The translations under genes and the position numbers were made by a program. From Gnetum montanum (lineage: Eukaryota; Streptophyta; Gnetopsida; Gnetales; Gnetaceae), in assembly GCA_015680685.1 (NCBI GenBank), contig MNCI01016193.1, positions 113,619 to 177,618 of the forward strand: 64,000 nt of DNA. The letters are read 5' to 3'. This document shows, in pieces, positions 12,293-24,559 of this stretch (positions are counted from its first letter, which is position 1; each line of letters opens with the position of its first letter). The notes beneath the pieces are model-generated. The model ran no database searches, was not told where the DNA came from, and saw only the letters and a list, made by a program, of their open reading frames with translations.

Positions 12293-12548
12293 CACTTGCA
12301 GTGAATTCATGGCTACATACATGACACTTCCATCTTTTTCTTCCACCTCCTCCACTCTTACAAGTGTCTAATTGTGTTACAAACTATTTTAATGGAGGTT
12401 TCAAAATAAATCTACCTCTTGCAAATGGTTTCAAAATTTTCACATTACAATCTAAGACATTTTCTTCTTGTGATGAATTTTCCTCCAATAGAGTACTATC
12501 TATTTGATTCTCATTACTATCTATGTCTTGAATAGAGCTCATCTTCAT
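12293..12548 (-). pseudogene. hAT-type transposase remnant, N-terminus with BED finger
   Basis: The minus-strand frame begins at a Met codon at 12546-12548 (a second Met is at 12540-12542). It runs through an acidic, Ser/Asn-rich stretch and one in-frame TAG, then a Gly-rich segment leading into W-K-C-x2-C, the first half of a BED-type zinc finger (about 12305-12335). The frame stops at the solo-LTR target site. If one copy of the 5-bp target duplication is taken away, the frame continues directly into the His-containing second half that ends at 1787. BED fingers in hAT transposases bind DNA at the element ends. The TAG is at a position where CAG would be expected, so it probably arose by decay. 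Terminal inverted repeats of the hAT element were not found. Confidence 0.75.
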
Positions 12549-12593
12549 GATTCTGTAAATATTAATGGTAAAAATTAGAAAATGAGATATCAT

Positions 12594-13900
12594 TTCTACT
12601 ATTTAGTTCACAATAACTAAAAAGAATTAAAAAAAAAACAACAAATGGCTATACTTACCAATTACCCAAATTACCTTGACTAAGGGTATCTATTCTTTCT
12701 TTTTTGTTTGCATAGAGCTTTTAGGAAAATGTCTTGAGAGCTTTAACACTAAAATGTCATTCAATGTAATAAATATGAAAATACAAAACAACAATAGAGT
12801 TAGGGAAAAAATTGAAAATACAAAATAATAATATATTTAAAAATGACAAGATGAAATTTCAATATGGACAAGAAGAAAAACTGAAAATTATAGATGGATG
12901 TACTTAATAGCTATTGAAAGAACCCTAATCAATAAAATCTATTTTTTATCTATTTTGCATAGGGATTTTAGAAAACTATTCCTTGTGGATTAAAACTAAA
13001 ATCTTGTCTAATGCAATACAACCAAAAAAGAATGTAAATAAAAAGCAGTAACAAAGATTAAACATTATTGAAGCTTGGATCATAACTTAAAAGTAGATAA
13101 AATCCTAGAATAGAACCTTGTTACCAGTAAAGGTTAAAAAATAATAATGCAATGTATTACAATAGTTGTTTTTCTTTCTTCACGAATTATTTATTTTCTT
13201 GTACATCAATGTAATACAAAATTAATATTGCAAATTGCATAGCAATACCATAACCTTCAATACAAAATAATATCACAATTTGAAATATGTAATATAGAAA
13301 TAATCACAACTTGCAATATAGAACAACTTGCAATATCACCACTAAACTAAAGTAAGAAAATTTGCAAAGGTATGGAGAGCATTGAATCCATCTCCTTACT
13401 CAAGAGCCATAATCGAGCCAAACATATAATTTTTGCAACAACCAAAATCATAGCAATAAAAAAAATGCACCGGTTAAGTTATCACTTGCACTTTTTGTAT
13501 TTTCAACTTACTTTACTTCTCCTATAAGGATGTCATTACATTTCAGCTTGTGAGGAGAACAATCATGACATGATTAAATATATCCTAAAGCATAATGATC
13601 TAGACACGAATAACTGCGAAAATATAAGTTAATACACAAGAAAAAATAAGATGAAAGACATAAACTGATTTTTGGCCCCATTCCTCCACAGAATGGTCTT
13701 GTGATTGAGCAAGGAATTCAAGTCTTGATGAACATGGTCATGTTGGAAGTTAAGTCATAGAGAGATCCTTCAAAGGTCATTCAAAAAGAAATAATTGTTC
13801 ATTATTGCTCAAATCAAACACAAGAACCAAAGGAACACTGAATGACTTTATCTTTACTCACCTCTAGTAGAAAATGACCATGACTAAATGCCTTTACCTT
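12594..13900. other. AT-rich non-coding stretch with a diverged direct repeat
   Basis: No gene seen. Two diverged copies of a ~110-bp segment occur at about 12675-12775 and 12915-13020 (shared features: TTTTGCATAG followed by TTTTAG, TTAAAACTAAAAT, and TCTAATGCAAT-like ends). It lies upstream of the hAT transposase start, so it may be hAT 5' non-coding DNA, but no terminal inverted repeat was identified. Confidence 0.4.
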
Positions 13901-13938
13901 TACTCACCTATAGCAAAAAACAACCATGACTCCATTTG

Positions 13939-14004
13939 CTATGAGCTTTGGCATGGTGGCCATGGCACCATTCACTATGAGCTTTGGCATGGTGGCCATG
14001 GCGA
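13939..14004. repeat. 36-bp tandem duplication
   Basis: Two adjacent copies of a 36-bp unit built around ATGAGCTTTGGCATGGTGGC, differing at few positions. It gives repeated short peptides in several frames, but no gene is evident. Confidence 0.8.
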
Positions 14005-17000
14005 CCCTCAGCGAGGTGCAATTGCAACAATGTGACAAAGATAATCTAGCTTTTGTCAACTTAAAGATATTAATGTTGAACATGCCCTTGAAGGAGGAAA
14101 AGATAGGTAATATTTTAATATATCGTGAAAAAGGAAAAAACCAATTCAATCTAAATGAATAAATCAAGGAAAAGTAGGTAATAATTAAATGGAAATGAAT
14201 GTCAAGGTTAACATTTTGATGTATATGTGGAAATTGAGACAACATTTCATTGAAAATTATAAAATACATTCCCATTATGGATTTCATGTGCTTCTATATA
14301 TGCTTCCAAATCCAACATGAATAGTTCGTCAAAATTTCTTAGGACTCACAAATCACCAACGCATAGATACCAACCCTTCAATGCTAGCACAAGGCCATGA
14401 TCAATAAGTTTTAATCTCATGAAGAATTAGAAATCCTATGGGTTTTCTAATCATACAAATTATTTGTGATGGTATTTTGAATAAGGCTAAGTAATTATTT
14501 GTGATGGTATTTTGGATAAAGTAGAGTAAGCTTAACAAATCAGTAGTAGTTACAATGATAATTTGCCTTATCTTTGTGGTGGTGGAATAAGTGGAAGAGA
14601 ATCATTTGGTGGGTTTTTGTGTAAGTTAAGAGCATTTGAAGATTGTTGTGGTAACAAATGTCAATTACCATAAAAAAAATAAAAAACTCATACCCACCTA
14701 AAGCACTTTAAGATCTTTCATTAAACTTTTTTCTTGTTTTTATTTAAATTAATTAATTATTTTATTTAATTCAATTTGACACCTCTATTAGCTTGTTATA
14801 ATATGTAAGTTGCAAGGCATTTGAATCATGAAATTAATTACTTGACCATTTTCACTCATAGTAGGGAAGATTAATCCTTATGTTTTAATACCAAGAAAAC
14901 TAGAAACTAAATGAAAAATTGACTACTAATTAGTCACCAACAATTCCAATGTTGGACTATTGCAGCACCCTGCAATCCAATGTTTAATTACTATAGTTTG
15001 TGTTTTTCACAGTAGCAATAAGTTCTTATCATTATAGTGTGTTTATGATTTATTTCTATGTTTAGTTTGATTGTGCGAGTTGATTGGATCATTCCCCTTG
15101 TAGATGGCTTAGGAAATTACCCATGCATGGTAGCCCTTCCGCTTACACCAACCATTCATTCCCGGTAACGGCTATGCAAATAGTGAAAATAATGTTGGAA
15201 AATTCTAAATCGACAAGTTCATCTTCTCCAAAATCTTTCCCTTGTCTATCCTTATCATTCTTGGCATGTTGACCATTGATGAGGTAGTAGCTTTGGTTTG
15301 GGAATGCCTAGCTAAAGGATGAGGTTGATAGTTTTCCTACAATTGACATAAAATATGTAAGGCAACTGGTTTCATCGTCAATTTGTAGCATGGGGGTGGT
15401 TCCATCTTCATGCATGGGCATGGGTCTCACAAAAGCAACTATACCAACAATAATAGATCAATTCTCAAAAAATTTGCAAATTTTTGGTGTTGGTTTCTTT
15501 GATGCAAATAATCCTACAGTAGGAGCCACCATTCCAAGGGATAGTGGAATCCATAGAAAAATAGTTTGCTGACTCATCTGGTGGACTGCCATCGCTAGTG
15601 GTTTAGAATCATCACGGTTCTGTTAGGCTACTATGGCAAGCAATGCTATGAATGCTAAGAGAACCACCTCTAATATCAAAAGAGATGGATGGATCCTAGA
15701 GGTGGAACGTGTGCTAGTTTAGCTACATGAATAATACATCAATAAATGGGCTCACTTGAAATGCAACTTTATGACATAAGAATAAGCAAAGCCCCATTTG
15801 GATGAGTAGCTACTGTAGTGAGTTCATGAAGCCTGCACCCTTGTATGGCCTCATTTTATAGTGCCTAAAAAAAAGTTTGTAGTAGCCAAGTATTGTGGGA
15901 GCTGTGCTTGAGTAGATTGTGTGATGTGAATTTGAACATAGATTATTGCTTGTGTGGTGGGAGAGGACCACTTACTATTGCAATTTGAGTCCCCATAGGA
16001 ATAAGCATTGCCATGGTGCTACCATCTTTCTTAGCATGCTAGCCATGTGGGGACCCCTACCTAATTTGCAGTGTAACCACAACAACAATGAGTTGGATCA
16101 ATTCAAGCTAGGGACCGCCTATAGTTGGTAGTGGCTGAAAGGGATGCATGGGGTATCGCTCGTGATCGTTAAAGGTTTTCTGGTGACCATCATGTCTCTA
16201 TAGATCACATACCTGGGGCCACTATATTTGGATAGCGATGTGTGGGAGTAGTGGCGTAGCATTGTGGCCATGGTTCCCCAACTTCAGTCTCTTGCACCAC
16301 GTGTTCCTAACATGTAAGTGGTGCACCCTCTATTTTTGACGATGAAACATTTCCACATTGGTGAAGCACTCACCAACTCAAACCATTGCTCAATGACTAA
16401 CACTGCTTCAATGCCATGCTCATCTAGAAAGTCCTTTGATGCAATTTCCATGAGTGTGTCTATGTGGAACCTAACCAATTTGATGTCTTTTGGTTTAGAA
16501 ACACTACTTGCCTTAACGCCAAATTTGATTGAGAAAAATATATATCTCAATATTTTAATCAATAATGAATCAATTCATCATTTTACAAGTGTTATTAGTT
16601 TGGATTGTGTGGGTTGTTATTCGACTATGTGTGTCTATGATTTTTCTTGGGTGTGTTTCTATGTGTGTTTGTGTTTTGATTGTTCAGTCCAATGTCCTAT
16701 CTCGATGTGATTCTCTTTGCTAAAAGATTCAGCATTCTGATTCAATTATATCATTATTTTTTATATTAGTTGTCCATTTGTCAAAAGAAAAATGTTTAAT
16801 ATTCTCTATTTTGTCTTTTATGGTGTTTTGTCTTTCACTTTCTGGTTTTATATGTAAGTTCCAATGAAATTGAAGGAGTCAGAAGTTGAGGTAGTAGACT
16901 AGGGGAGGGAAAATCAAAACTGATAAAATCCTCCCCACACTTAGATGTAGGGGGATGATATTTAGTGGATAGAAAAGGAAAATCCCAAGAACCCTTTCTT

Positions 17001-17699
17001 GGATTGTCTTATTGAACCAGTCTTGGAGTTGCTTTCAGAAGAATTTTGATGAGGAGTTATGAATAGATCTAAGATCCAGAGGGTATATACTTGTTAGAGG
17101 AGGTGTGCTTCCTGGAGGCATGGGCAAATAAGCTTGTACAAATGACTATCCATTTTGCTAATAAGATCCAATGCTCAATTTTGAGCTAAGTCTTTTGCTA
17201 AAAAGCTATTATTTCTTACTCTTATAATTGAGAGCTTTAATCTTTGTTGTATGATAAACGTTTCAAATATAAAGCCTTTGTTTGTATTTGAAGTTTATGA
17301 GTTTTCAGTTACTTTAAACTTTCATTTGCTAAGCTTGTTTAATGAACAACCATTTTATTTTCTTGGTTAAGTTACCAATTCAAACAACTATTTTTTTTAA
17401 ATTTCATTATTAAAGTTATTTAAAATTATCAACATTATTTTTATTTGTTAAAACACCACGTTGCCCTTACTAGCTAAGATTATTCTTGGGTTTCTATACC
17501 CATACGAGAGAGGCCCTAGGTAATAGTCTCTTAAAATGAGTTTTTGAAGGTGTTTTTGTGTGATCAATTTTTATGCACAACACCTATGACATGTAAGTGA
17601 GTGAAAAAAATCAAACTGAAAGTAGTGCTTCAATCAAATCTAGGTGACTGCCACTATCACACTAGTGCTTTATTAGTATAGTGGTGCTACTACAATTGT
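14005..17699. other. Stretch with no recognised gene
   Basis: 3.7 kb of AT-rich DNA. Short open frames occur (for example minus-strand 16284-16562 and plus-strand 15390-15572), but none shows a domain I recognise and all are shorter than 100-130 codons. Base composition is less extreme between about 15060 and 16500, so decayed coding DNA is possible there; I cannot name it. Confidence 0.4.
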
Positions 17700-18054
17700 T
17701 GACTAAAACACCACAAAATTTTGCATGTTATAACCAAATCTTTATTAGGTAGCTTTCACACCATGGAACCCAAGGTAAAACTTCATTGTAAATGTGAAAA
17801 TTGTAACCCACAATAGGCAATTTCACATACTTTATACTTTTGGGACTGAAAAATGCCTCATAAGTGGTCAAAGCCTCATCCCCCAAGTGAAAAAGTCATC
17901 TAGTATCTATATTTTGGCTTTGAGGGATTAGCAATGTCTTTTGGAATGCCAAAAAAGGTAATTTGATGGGTTTTATGTGAGGTAGACATTTTTCTATGCT
18001 GGAAACACATATAGGGGGTAGATCTTACTTACCCACAATGTGAAAGGATGGGGG

Positions 18055-18300
18055 GTTTGAAAAATTTTTTCCCTTCAATGTGGAGACCAAAGGCACATTT
18101 TGAAAACTATCCCCTCAAACTAGAAAGTTTTCCCCTAGCTTGGCAACTTTCCCCCCAACCTAGAAATTTTTTCCCCCAGCTTGAAAAAATTTTCCCCATC
18201 CTCAAAAGTTTTCCTCCCAACTTGAAAATTTTTTCCTTAGCCTAGAAAGTTTTTCCCCATCTTGGAAACTTTCCCCTAGCTTGGAAAGTCATCCCCTCAC
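18055..18300 (+). repeat. ~25-bp tandem array in C1 LTR
   Basis: About nine degenerate units of the form CCCCTAGCTTGGAAAGTTTT (AGC/AAC plus TTGGAAA plus a T run then a C run). Related AGCATGGAA units reappear at 63870-64000 and in the ~181-bp array at 45.7-48.9 kb. Confidence 0.75.
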
Positions 18301-18308
18301 CGCCCCCC

Positions 18309-18309
<1 letters not shown>

Positions 18310-18343
<34 letters not shown>

Positions 18344-18351
18344 CTAGCATG
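18310..18351 (+). repeat. 42-base C run in C1 5' LTR
   Basis: An uninterrupted run of 42 C (with further C-rich bases just before). The corresponding place in the 3' LTR has a 22-C run (53133-53154) followed by an N gap, so length is probably unreliable in the assembly. Confidence 0.9.
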
Positions 18352-20245
18352 GAAAATTCAAACCCCTAGTGTGAAAGCCATAAGAAGCAAGATTCATCAA
18401 GTTGTGTACTTCAACATTGACTAGCCACTTTGACAAGCATGGTGGAGAGCTCAACATGGAATATTCACCTTCAATGTGGAAGGGGTGTCCTTATTACTAT
18501 TTTTAGTAAATGGAATGGCCATGGGGGCAAGCACTTACTAGTTTTAGTAACCCCCTAAAATTGGATGCCCATTTCAACTAAATTTGACAGCCAATTTGTA
18601 GCAAAATTACATCAAATTTGTACCCATTTTGTAGCTAATTTGTAGTCATTGCATAGTCAATTTGCAGCCCAATCATAGCCAATTTGTAGCCACATTTATG
18701 GCCCAAAGACCCTATAAGAGTTAGTCTCCAACACCATTGAGACGTTCTTGGTTTCAAAATTTTGGAGCAAGTTCCACATTTTTGACAAGGTTGAGCAAAT
18801 TTTGACAAGCAATAATTTGCATACACACAACTCCATGCCTAGGGCATTTTTAGGCACTCAAGAGCTTTTGCATGTTCTCATACTTGCAATCTCTTGAATG
18901 CCAGTGTGGAAGCATTGAGGCCTTGAGACTTGATGGATTTTTGGTGTTAACATTGTACTTCTAGGATTGCAAACTCAGTGTGAAGCAACTTAGCATCCAA
19001 ATATTCCCCCTTTCTCACCCACCCAGCAGTGACCAACTTCTAGATCTAAGGTTGCAGTAGTGAAGGAAGTCCTATAGCATCAAGACTAGCTTGGCAATTG
19101 GATCGTGGAGCTAATTATCTGGCTTCAATGGGCTTTGAACTCTTGTACAAGTGGATCTCCTTTTTGCTCATCCAAGCACCATTTGTACACATTTATCTAA
19201 CTTATTCTTTATCATTTTCTCAATAAATTTTTAAGTTTTGAGTTTTGTGTTCAAAGATAAATTTATTATTTGTGCATTATTCGGATTTTTTCATATTTCT
19301 ACATTTTGCATCTCTCCTAAGTCCTTGGTTGATCTGCTAGATTGGCTAGGGAAGCCTGAATCCTATTTTTATCATAAAAGCCCTGGGGGCTCAAGGTTGA
19401 GGAACTACTTGTGTTGAGGATCCTTGGTTCCCATTCTAGCAATTGATGTTTTCAATCATAACATTGATGTGAGGATTGTTGCCAGTGTTGCTTAACACCA
19501 ATGTAACATAAATTTCAATTACTTGGAAATGAATGAAATGTTGCCTTGCTTTCTACAATAATGAAAATAGTGCTTAGATAATTAAAATTATAGATAGCGA
19601 TCTATCTTTTATTTTGTTAAATTTTTTTTACATTAGTTTTGGTTGCCATGCCATGCCAACGACACGATATTGTGAATGCCACATGCTACCTGCGCTTACC
19701 TAGCCTTGTCTCTTCCACCAAAATACTTCCTTGCATGCCTTATGTACTATCATTTTCTACCCCATGCCATGCCAATGACCACCATCTTCGTCACCACATA
19801 TTTCCATTACCTGTTACTCCTACTTGCCTCCCACCATTCACGATCTATCACCCGCAACCTTGTATCTAATTGAAACTGTTGCTACTATCATTTGGTATTT
19901 CTTTCCTTTCTACCATGCCTACTTGCACCTCACACTGCCCTTCGTTGCATCACCAACTATGCCCTCCCTTGTCCACTAACTTCAATGAGTTTCCTTGACC
20001 TGCTGCAATACTAATGAGGGTTGCAGTAGAAAACTCTCACTATTACCTACCATGTCATATCACTACCTACTCTTTGTATGTCCACAAGTGTCAAAATGCT
20101 AAAACCCTTAGCATTGTTGCCAGCCACCTAGTCTTCCATCCTCACTGTCCAACCATTTTACAACATGCCACCTTGTGGAACCCCTTCTTTCCCCCTTTCC
20201 ATACCCAATGTAGAGGCACTTGGGAAGCCAATGTTGCCAATATTC

Positions 20246-20263
20246 TATTTTTGGTAAAGGGGT
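20246..20263 (+). promoter_or_regulatory. C1 primer-site remnant at B insertion point
   Basis: TTTTTGGT followed by AAGG/GG aligns with the C2 segment TTTTTGGTGCTAGAAGGAGGG (56344-56364), lacking a few bases. It is interrupted by B directly afterwards. The tRNA was not identified. Confidence 0.4.
20259..20263. repeat. B target-site duplication, left copy
   Basis: GGGGT before the TG end of B; AGGGT after its CA end (30163-30167). Four of five bases match and the mismatch is a transition. Confidence 0.75.
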
Positions 20264-21130
20264 TGATGAATCATGTTTTGATTGGCTTTGATATCATATA
20301 TCTGATATCAGAGCCTCGATATCAGATACCTGATATCAAAGCCCAAGATGTGATGTTGAATATCTGATATCGTGGGATATATGCCAACCTATAAATATAG
20401 TGCTCAAGCTCATGATTTGGGATAGTTTTTCATTAGTTTTTGTCTTAGATACTAAGCTCTTGTAGTTTTTTTTCTCCAAAGTTAGAATATTTTTTGAGTG
20501 CTCGTAGTAGGAGTCTGAGTGTGTACGGATCTTTATTTGAACATTGATGTACCTAAGCATAGTAGTGTGATGGGAATAAAAATGAATCCTTTTGATCATC
20601 CTTGTAGCACTGAGAATAGATTAATGTTTCCTTGATGCATTTAATATTCATGCACTTCATTTCAATGCACTTTAATTAAGCAATTAATTTCCAATTGTTA
20701 ATGAACACAAGCACGACCACCTTGAGCATATGTGTAGCACTTGGTAGCCTAGAAACGCTTAACATTTGGTAGCCCAGCAATGGTATGTGTGTTCAGGATG
20801 TATCTAGAAAGTGGAAATGAGTACTTGTGTTAGGCTGGTTAGGTAGTAGAATAATTAGATATTAAATTACTCTACCTTCCATTCTTGTTGTAGGTGATTA
20901 AACTTACAAAACATAAAAATGATAAAAATCATGTGGCTCAATTACACTTAAACGATATCTTCAAGTTTCACAAGTGTAGTTGGGAAGACAACGAATGTTC
21001 TCAATGCCCATTTCACTTCCTAGAGAATTAGTGTCCTAGAGAACTATAGGTACACAAAATTTGATTGGATCAGACATGAATGAGTTAGTAATTCATATGG
21101 TTGGGTATAGGGGTACCTCGCTACTCATCA
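20264..21130 (+). repeat. B 5' LTR
   Basis: 867 bp from TGATGAATC to CTCATCA. U3 (about 20280-20380) carries at least six GATATC or near-GATATC palindromes, then a TATA box CTATAAATA (20389-20397). Confidence 0.93.
20389..20397 (+). promoter_or_regulatory. TATA box of B 5' LTR
   Basis: CTATAAATA directly downstream of the GATATC-rich U3. In the 3' LTR the same site reads CTATAAGTA (one transition). The minus-strand LTRs of A1, A2 and 1-701 keep CTATAAATAAG at the matching place. Confidence 0.75.
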
Positions 21131-21149
21131 TTGGCATCATTGTCGGGGA
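21131..21149 (+). promoter_or_regulatory. B primer binding site (tRNA-Asp type)
   Basis: TTGGCATCATTGTCGGGGA directly after the 5' LTR: 15 of 19 match to the complement of the tRNA-Asp 3' end, all four differences transitions. Three of the four changed positions are the same as in A1. Confidence 0.85.
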
Positions 21150-21290
21150 TCTTTTCGTTGTTTCATGTGCTATCTAGGATTTAGTGAAAATTATTCAAAT
21201 CATTGGAATGAACCTTAGAGTCATATCACATCTTAAGATTACTACAATAATATGTAGAAGCACACTGCATGTTTATTTTCTTAACATAAA

Positions 21291-23190
21291 ATGTCTTCTT
21301 CTCATAGGAGTAATTCTTCACCTAAGTCTGACAGAGTACATTAGTCGGTGCCTCAACAATCCTGAGTGGTATATGCTCATCTTGATGAGTATGTACCAAA
21401 TTTCACCTTCATCCTACACCAAGATGAATAGCTGTAGTGGCATGACATTGAGGGCAACATCGTGTTGCCACCTACTCAATCCATTCTTGTAATGCTCCAA
21501 CAAATGCTTATACAATGGGGTCTTTAAGGACTTCATGTTGAATATGTGGTACAGGATAGTGACACTAGATATTATCATCCCACTGAGGCACAACATTTCA
21601 GGAATTGCGATTTAGAACAACATTATGAATTTGCAAAGGGAAAAGGAGTTAATGATTCCCCATTCCAATTATACCAAAAGAATGGTGGAGAACCCTTCTC
21701 TGGGGGTTTTCCATTTAGTGAAATTCCTCTGTTTGACTTTAGTGAAGGAGGCCAAAACCAAAACTTGTAGTCCACGATTCATAATCTTGGTTTTAGAAAG
21801 AATGGATCCAATGAAAAGGAAGGATCCAAAGAGGTAAGTTAAGGTAGGGATGTAGACAAGAAACAAGATCATGATTGTGGTTGCACTGATCTAAGAGGTG
21901 GTAGTAGGCACCATGATGATGCTAGTCCTCCTTCCTCTTCATCTTCATCATCATCCTCTTCTTCTTTTGGATCTAATTACAACCACAGGGGGCAAGACTG
22001 TGATTGAGGTGACCAATAGGATCAAAATNCTAATTACAACCACAGGGGGCAAGACTGTGATTGAGGTGACCAATAGGATCAAAATGATTAAAGGGACTAT
22101 TGGGCAAGGCAAGACCAAGGGCATGAGCATTCTAGAGAAACACAACACCATGAACAAAGGGTAGTAAAGGGCATCAAAGGCACCAAAAATAAAGGCCTTG
22201 ATGAGCCTTTTCTTGCTACCCAAAGTATGTTGAACATTGCAGAGGCAATACAAATTCCAATAAGGCATGTGAAGGATGGCTAGATTAAAATGCTAGACAT
22301 GAACAATATTTCTCAATTTGAAGTGGGATATAACTCAGATCCATAGAACCATCTCCAAGATTTTCAAGATGTATGTGCCTTGAAAAATATAGATAATGAA
22401 TGGCAAAAGCTTAAGTTATTCCCATTGACACTCATTAAAGAAGAAAAAAACTAGTACCAATACTTAAAACTAGAATCTATTAAATGATGGAGTACAATGC
22501 CTGAATTGTTCAATGACAAATATCAAACATACTCCAGAGTGTCCAACTTGACAAGGTAGATCCAAGGATGGAAGCAAAACATATGAACCCTTGGATGCTA
22601 CCACTAGTCAATACTATTCCTTAATGCACAGATGTCTTGGCCATGGTTATTCTCAACTAGATTAACTTTTCCACATTGTAGACAAGCTTCAATCTGAAAT
22701 GAGGAGAACCTTTGATGTCTATGCCCAAGGGTGACTGTTAGAATTAAGCACATGTTAGATCCAAAGATTGATTGAGTAGGTAGCTAAAGAGGAAGGTGAC
22801 TTGAGAAAATAAGAAAGTGTAAAAGAGTATAATCGCAATCCTTCCATTCGCAATAGGGAGGTTCAATTTTGTGATAGTGAGGAAGAACCAACACTTGATG
22901 AGGTGGTGAATAAGAAAGCCTTACCACTTCAAAAATTTTAATATGAAATTACAACCAAGGTTGATTAGTTATGAATGGATAGTAGATTTCAAGCTATCCT
23001 AAGAATTGTTGAAGAGTCCAAAGAATGAGGTAGTGATCGTGAGTGTAGGAGGCACAACGAAGTTGAACATGCCTATTAAAAAGGTAATGGCAAGATTGCT
23101 ATAATAGAAAAAGTTGTGGAAAGTGAATCAGATGATGATGATGAATGTGATGTCTACTAATATATACATCCTAAGAGATGTTGCTCCATA
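21291..23190 (+). pseudogene. B gag (broken)
   Basis: The Met codon at 21291-21293 opens a frame that matches A1 gag: a segment FTFILHQDE (about 21395-21425), a region at 21546-21770 and a Ser-rich run (about 21925-21970). The capsid-type domain follows, from MLNIAEAIQIPIRH (about 22228) through a WQKLKLFP segment (about 22400) to about 22750, then a charged tail. The zinc-knuckle region reads C-D-V-Y... instead of C-E-I-C (about 23145-23185), so the second Cys is lost as well. Many stops. The 56-bp segment 21973-22028 is repeated at 22030-22085 around the N and is probably an assembly artefact that inflates gag. Confidence 0.8.
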
Positions 23191-24160
23191 GTGGAACTCC
23201 ATCGCAATCATATGAGCAATATCAACAGTGGAAGCAACCAAAATCATGGGTGTTGGCACCACCAAGGTAACAATACCCTTATCGACAACCTAATCTATAT
23301 GGATATTACATTCAACAATCCTTGTCTTCACGTGACTTCTCCAATTACATTTCTACTTTCCAATCCTTATGATTATTATCGAACACATTCTTCACATGCA
23401 AGAAGGGATATCGCTTGTTACCCTTATCCTCCTCTTGTTTCTGTACATGTTCCTCCTCCATCCACACAGCTACCACCTACTCCACCTATGTAGGGTGAAC
23501 TCTTAGCTCAACTATAACAACACAATGCTACTGAGTTTATCAACCGAGTGGTTTATATACTTGATCAAAGAAAGGACCTTTCTTTTGACCATGTAGTTTG
23601 CCTAAGCCCTCAAATACACCTGTAGTTGACAACCCTGTTCTTTCATCTTCCTCTGTATCAAATTTCTTTAAGTCCCCTTCAAACCAAACATTGCCTAAGA
23701 TCCATACTGTGATTCTTACACTGTATTTGATTGGATCCATGCTGGAAAACTTCTTAGAAAGTTAGTAGATCTTGGAAGTCCTTTGACTTAGTTGTAGATT
23801 GTTGCGAACAAACCATGTAAGGTTCTTCTTGATTTTGGTTCCAATGTCAACCTGATCTCTCATGATATGCATATTGCATAGAACCTGCCTCCTTTAAAGA
23901 GGAGAAATATCATATTAGAATTGGTAGAACAATTCATCATTATTCCATTGGGACTGGTAGAAGACATTATAACCACTATTTGTGGGTGGTCTTACCCTAT
24001 TGATTTCCTAATGATTAAAGTGGAAAACTACAAAGAGGACTTCCCAATCATAATGGGAAGTGCATAGTTGAGCACTATTCATGAAAGAATGGGCATCAAA
24101 GATCTTTCCCTAGAAATATCTAAAGAAAATGCATTTGGGAAGATCGAGAAGAAGTGAGTT
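23191..24160 (+). pseudogene. B linker and protease (active site DSG changed to DFG)
   Basis: A Pro/His/Asn-rich linker (23191-23490) leads to the protease. The active-site segment reads VLLDFGSNVNLIS, with GAT TTT GGT at 23831-23839: the Ser of the retropepsin DSG is Phe, one C-to-T change from the DSG kept in A2. Downstream are IIPLGLVEDIITT (about 23940-23980) and DFPIIMGS (about 24040-24065), the usual C-terminal half. It cannot be active as it stands; stops occur as well. Confidence 0.8.
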
Positions 24161-24559
24161 CTATGCATTGCATACAATGATGCACAGTGATACATGGTGC
24201 AATTGTCTACAAAAACTTTGGGCAATGAAATAAGCATCCATCTCTACATGCAAGCAGTGTGCACCAAAAGCAAAAATTCAAAGGTGTATGTATGCAATAG
24301 GCACAAAATAGGAGGACACCTAGTGGCTAACTGTTGATTTTGAGAGTACCACACTTTGCATGGAACTAATTGAGAGCCTAATATACACATATGTCATAGG
24401 CATGGATAAACTAGAGCAAGTTTATCACCAACTCTCTAATGATGCAAATGATGATACCTACTGGGAAGAGTTGGAAATTCCTGAAACTTTCAAGTAAAAG
24501 CCCCTTGAACTAAAAACTCAACCGGCTAGCATGGAATATGTGTTCTTAAAAATGGAAAG

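Larger units (their letters stand above)
17700..20245 (+). repeat. C1 5' LTR (long, repeat-rich)
   Basis: Starts TGACTAAAACACCAC and matches 52869-55000 over almost its whole length, including the segment TTATAACCAAATCTTTATTAGG and the end segment TCACTGTCCAACCATTTT. It holds a ~25-bp tandem array (about 18055-18300) and a long C run. The right end is set by similarity of what follows (TTTTTGGT) to the primer-site region of C2. The open frames at 18048, 19639, 19676 and 20014 lie inside the LTR and are not genes. Confidence 0.7.

Noticed and set aside
19639-20367. Overlapping plus-strand frames that look like a small Cys/His-rich protein
   Set aside because: They lie in the C1 LTR and run into the B LTR; the matching region of the 3' LTR (54414-54773) has a different frame pattern.
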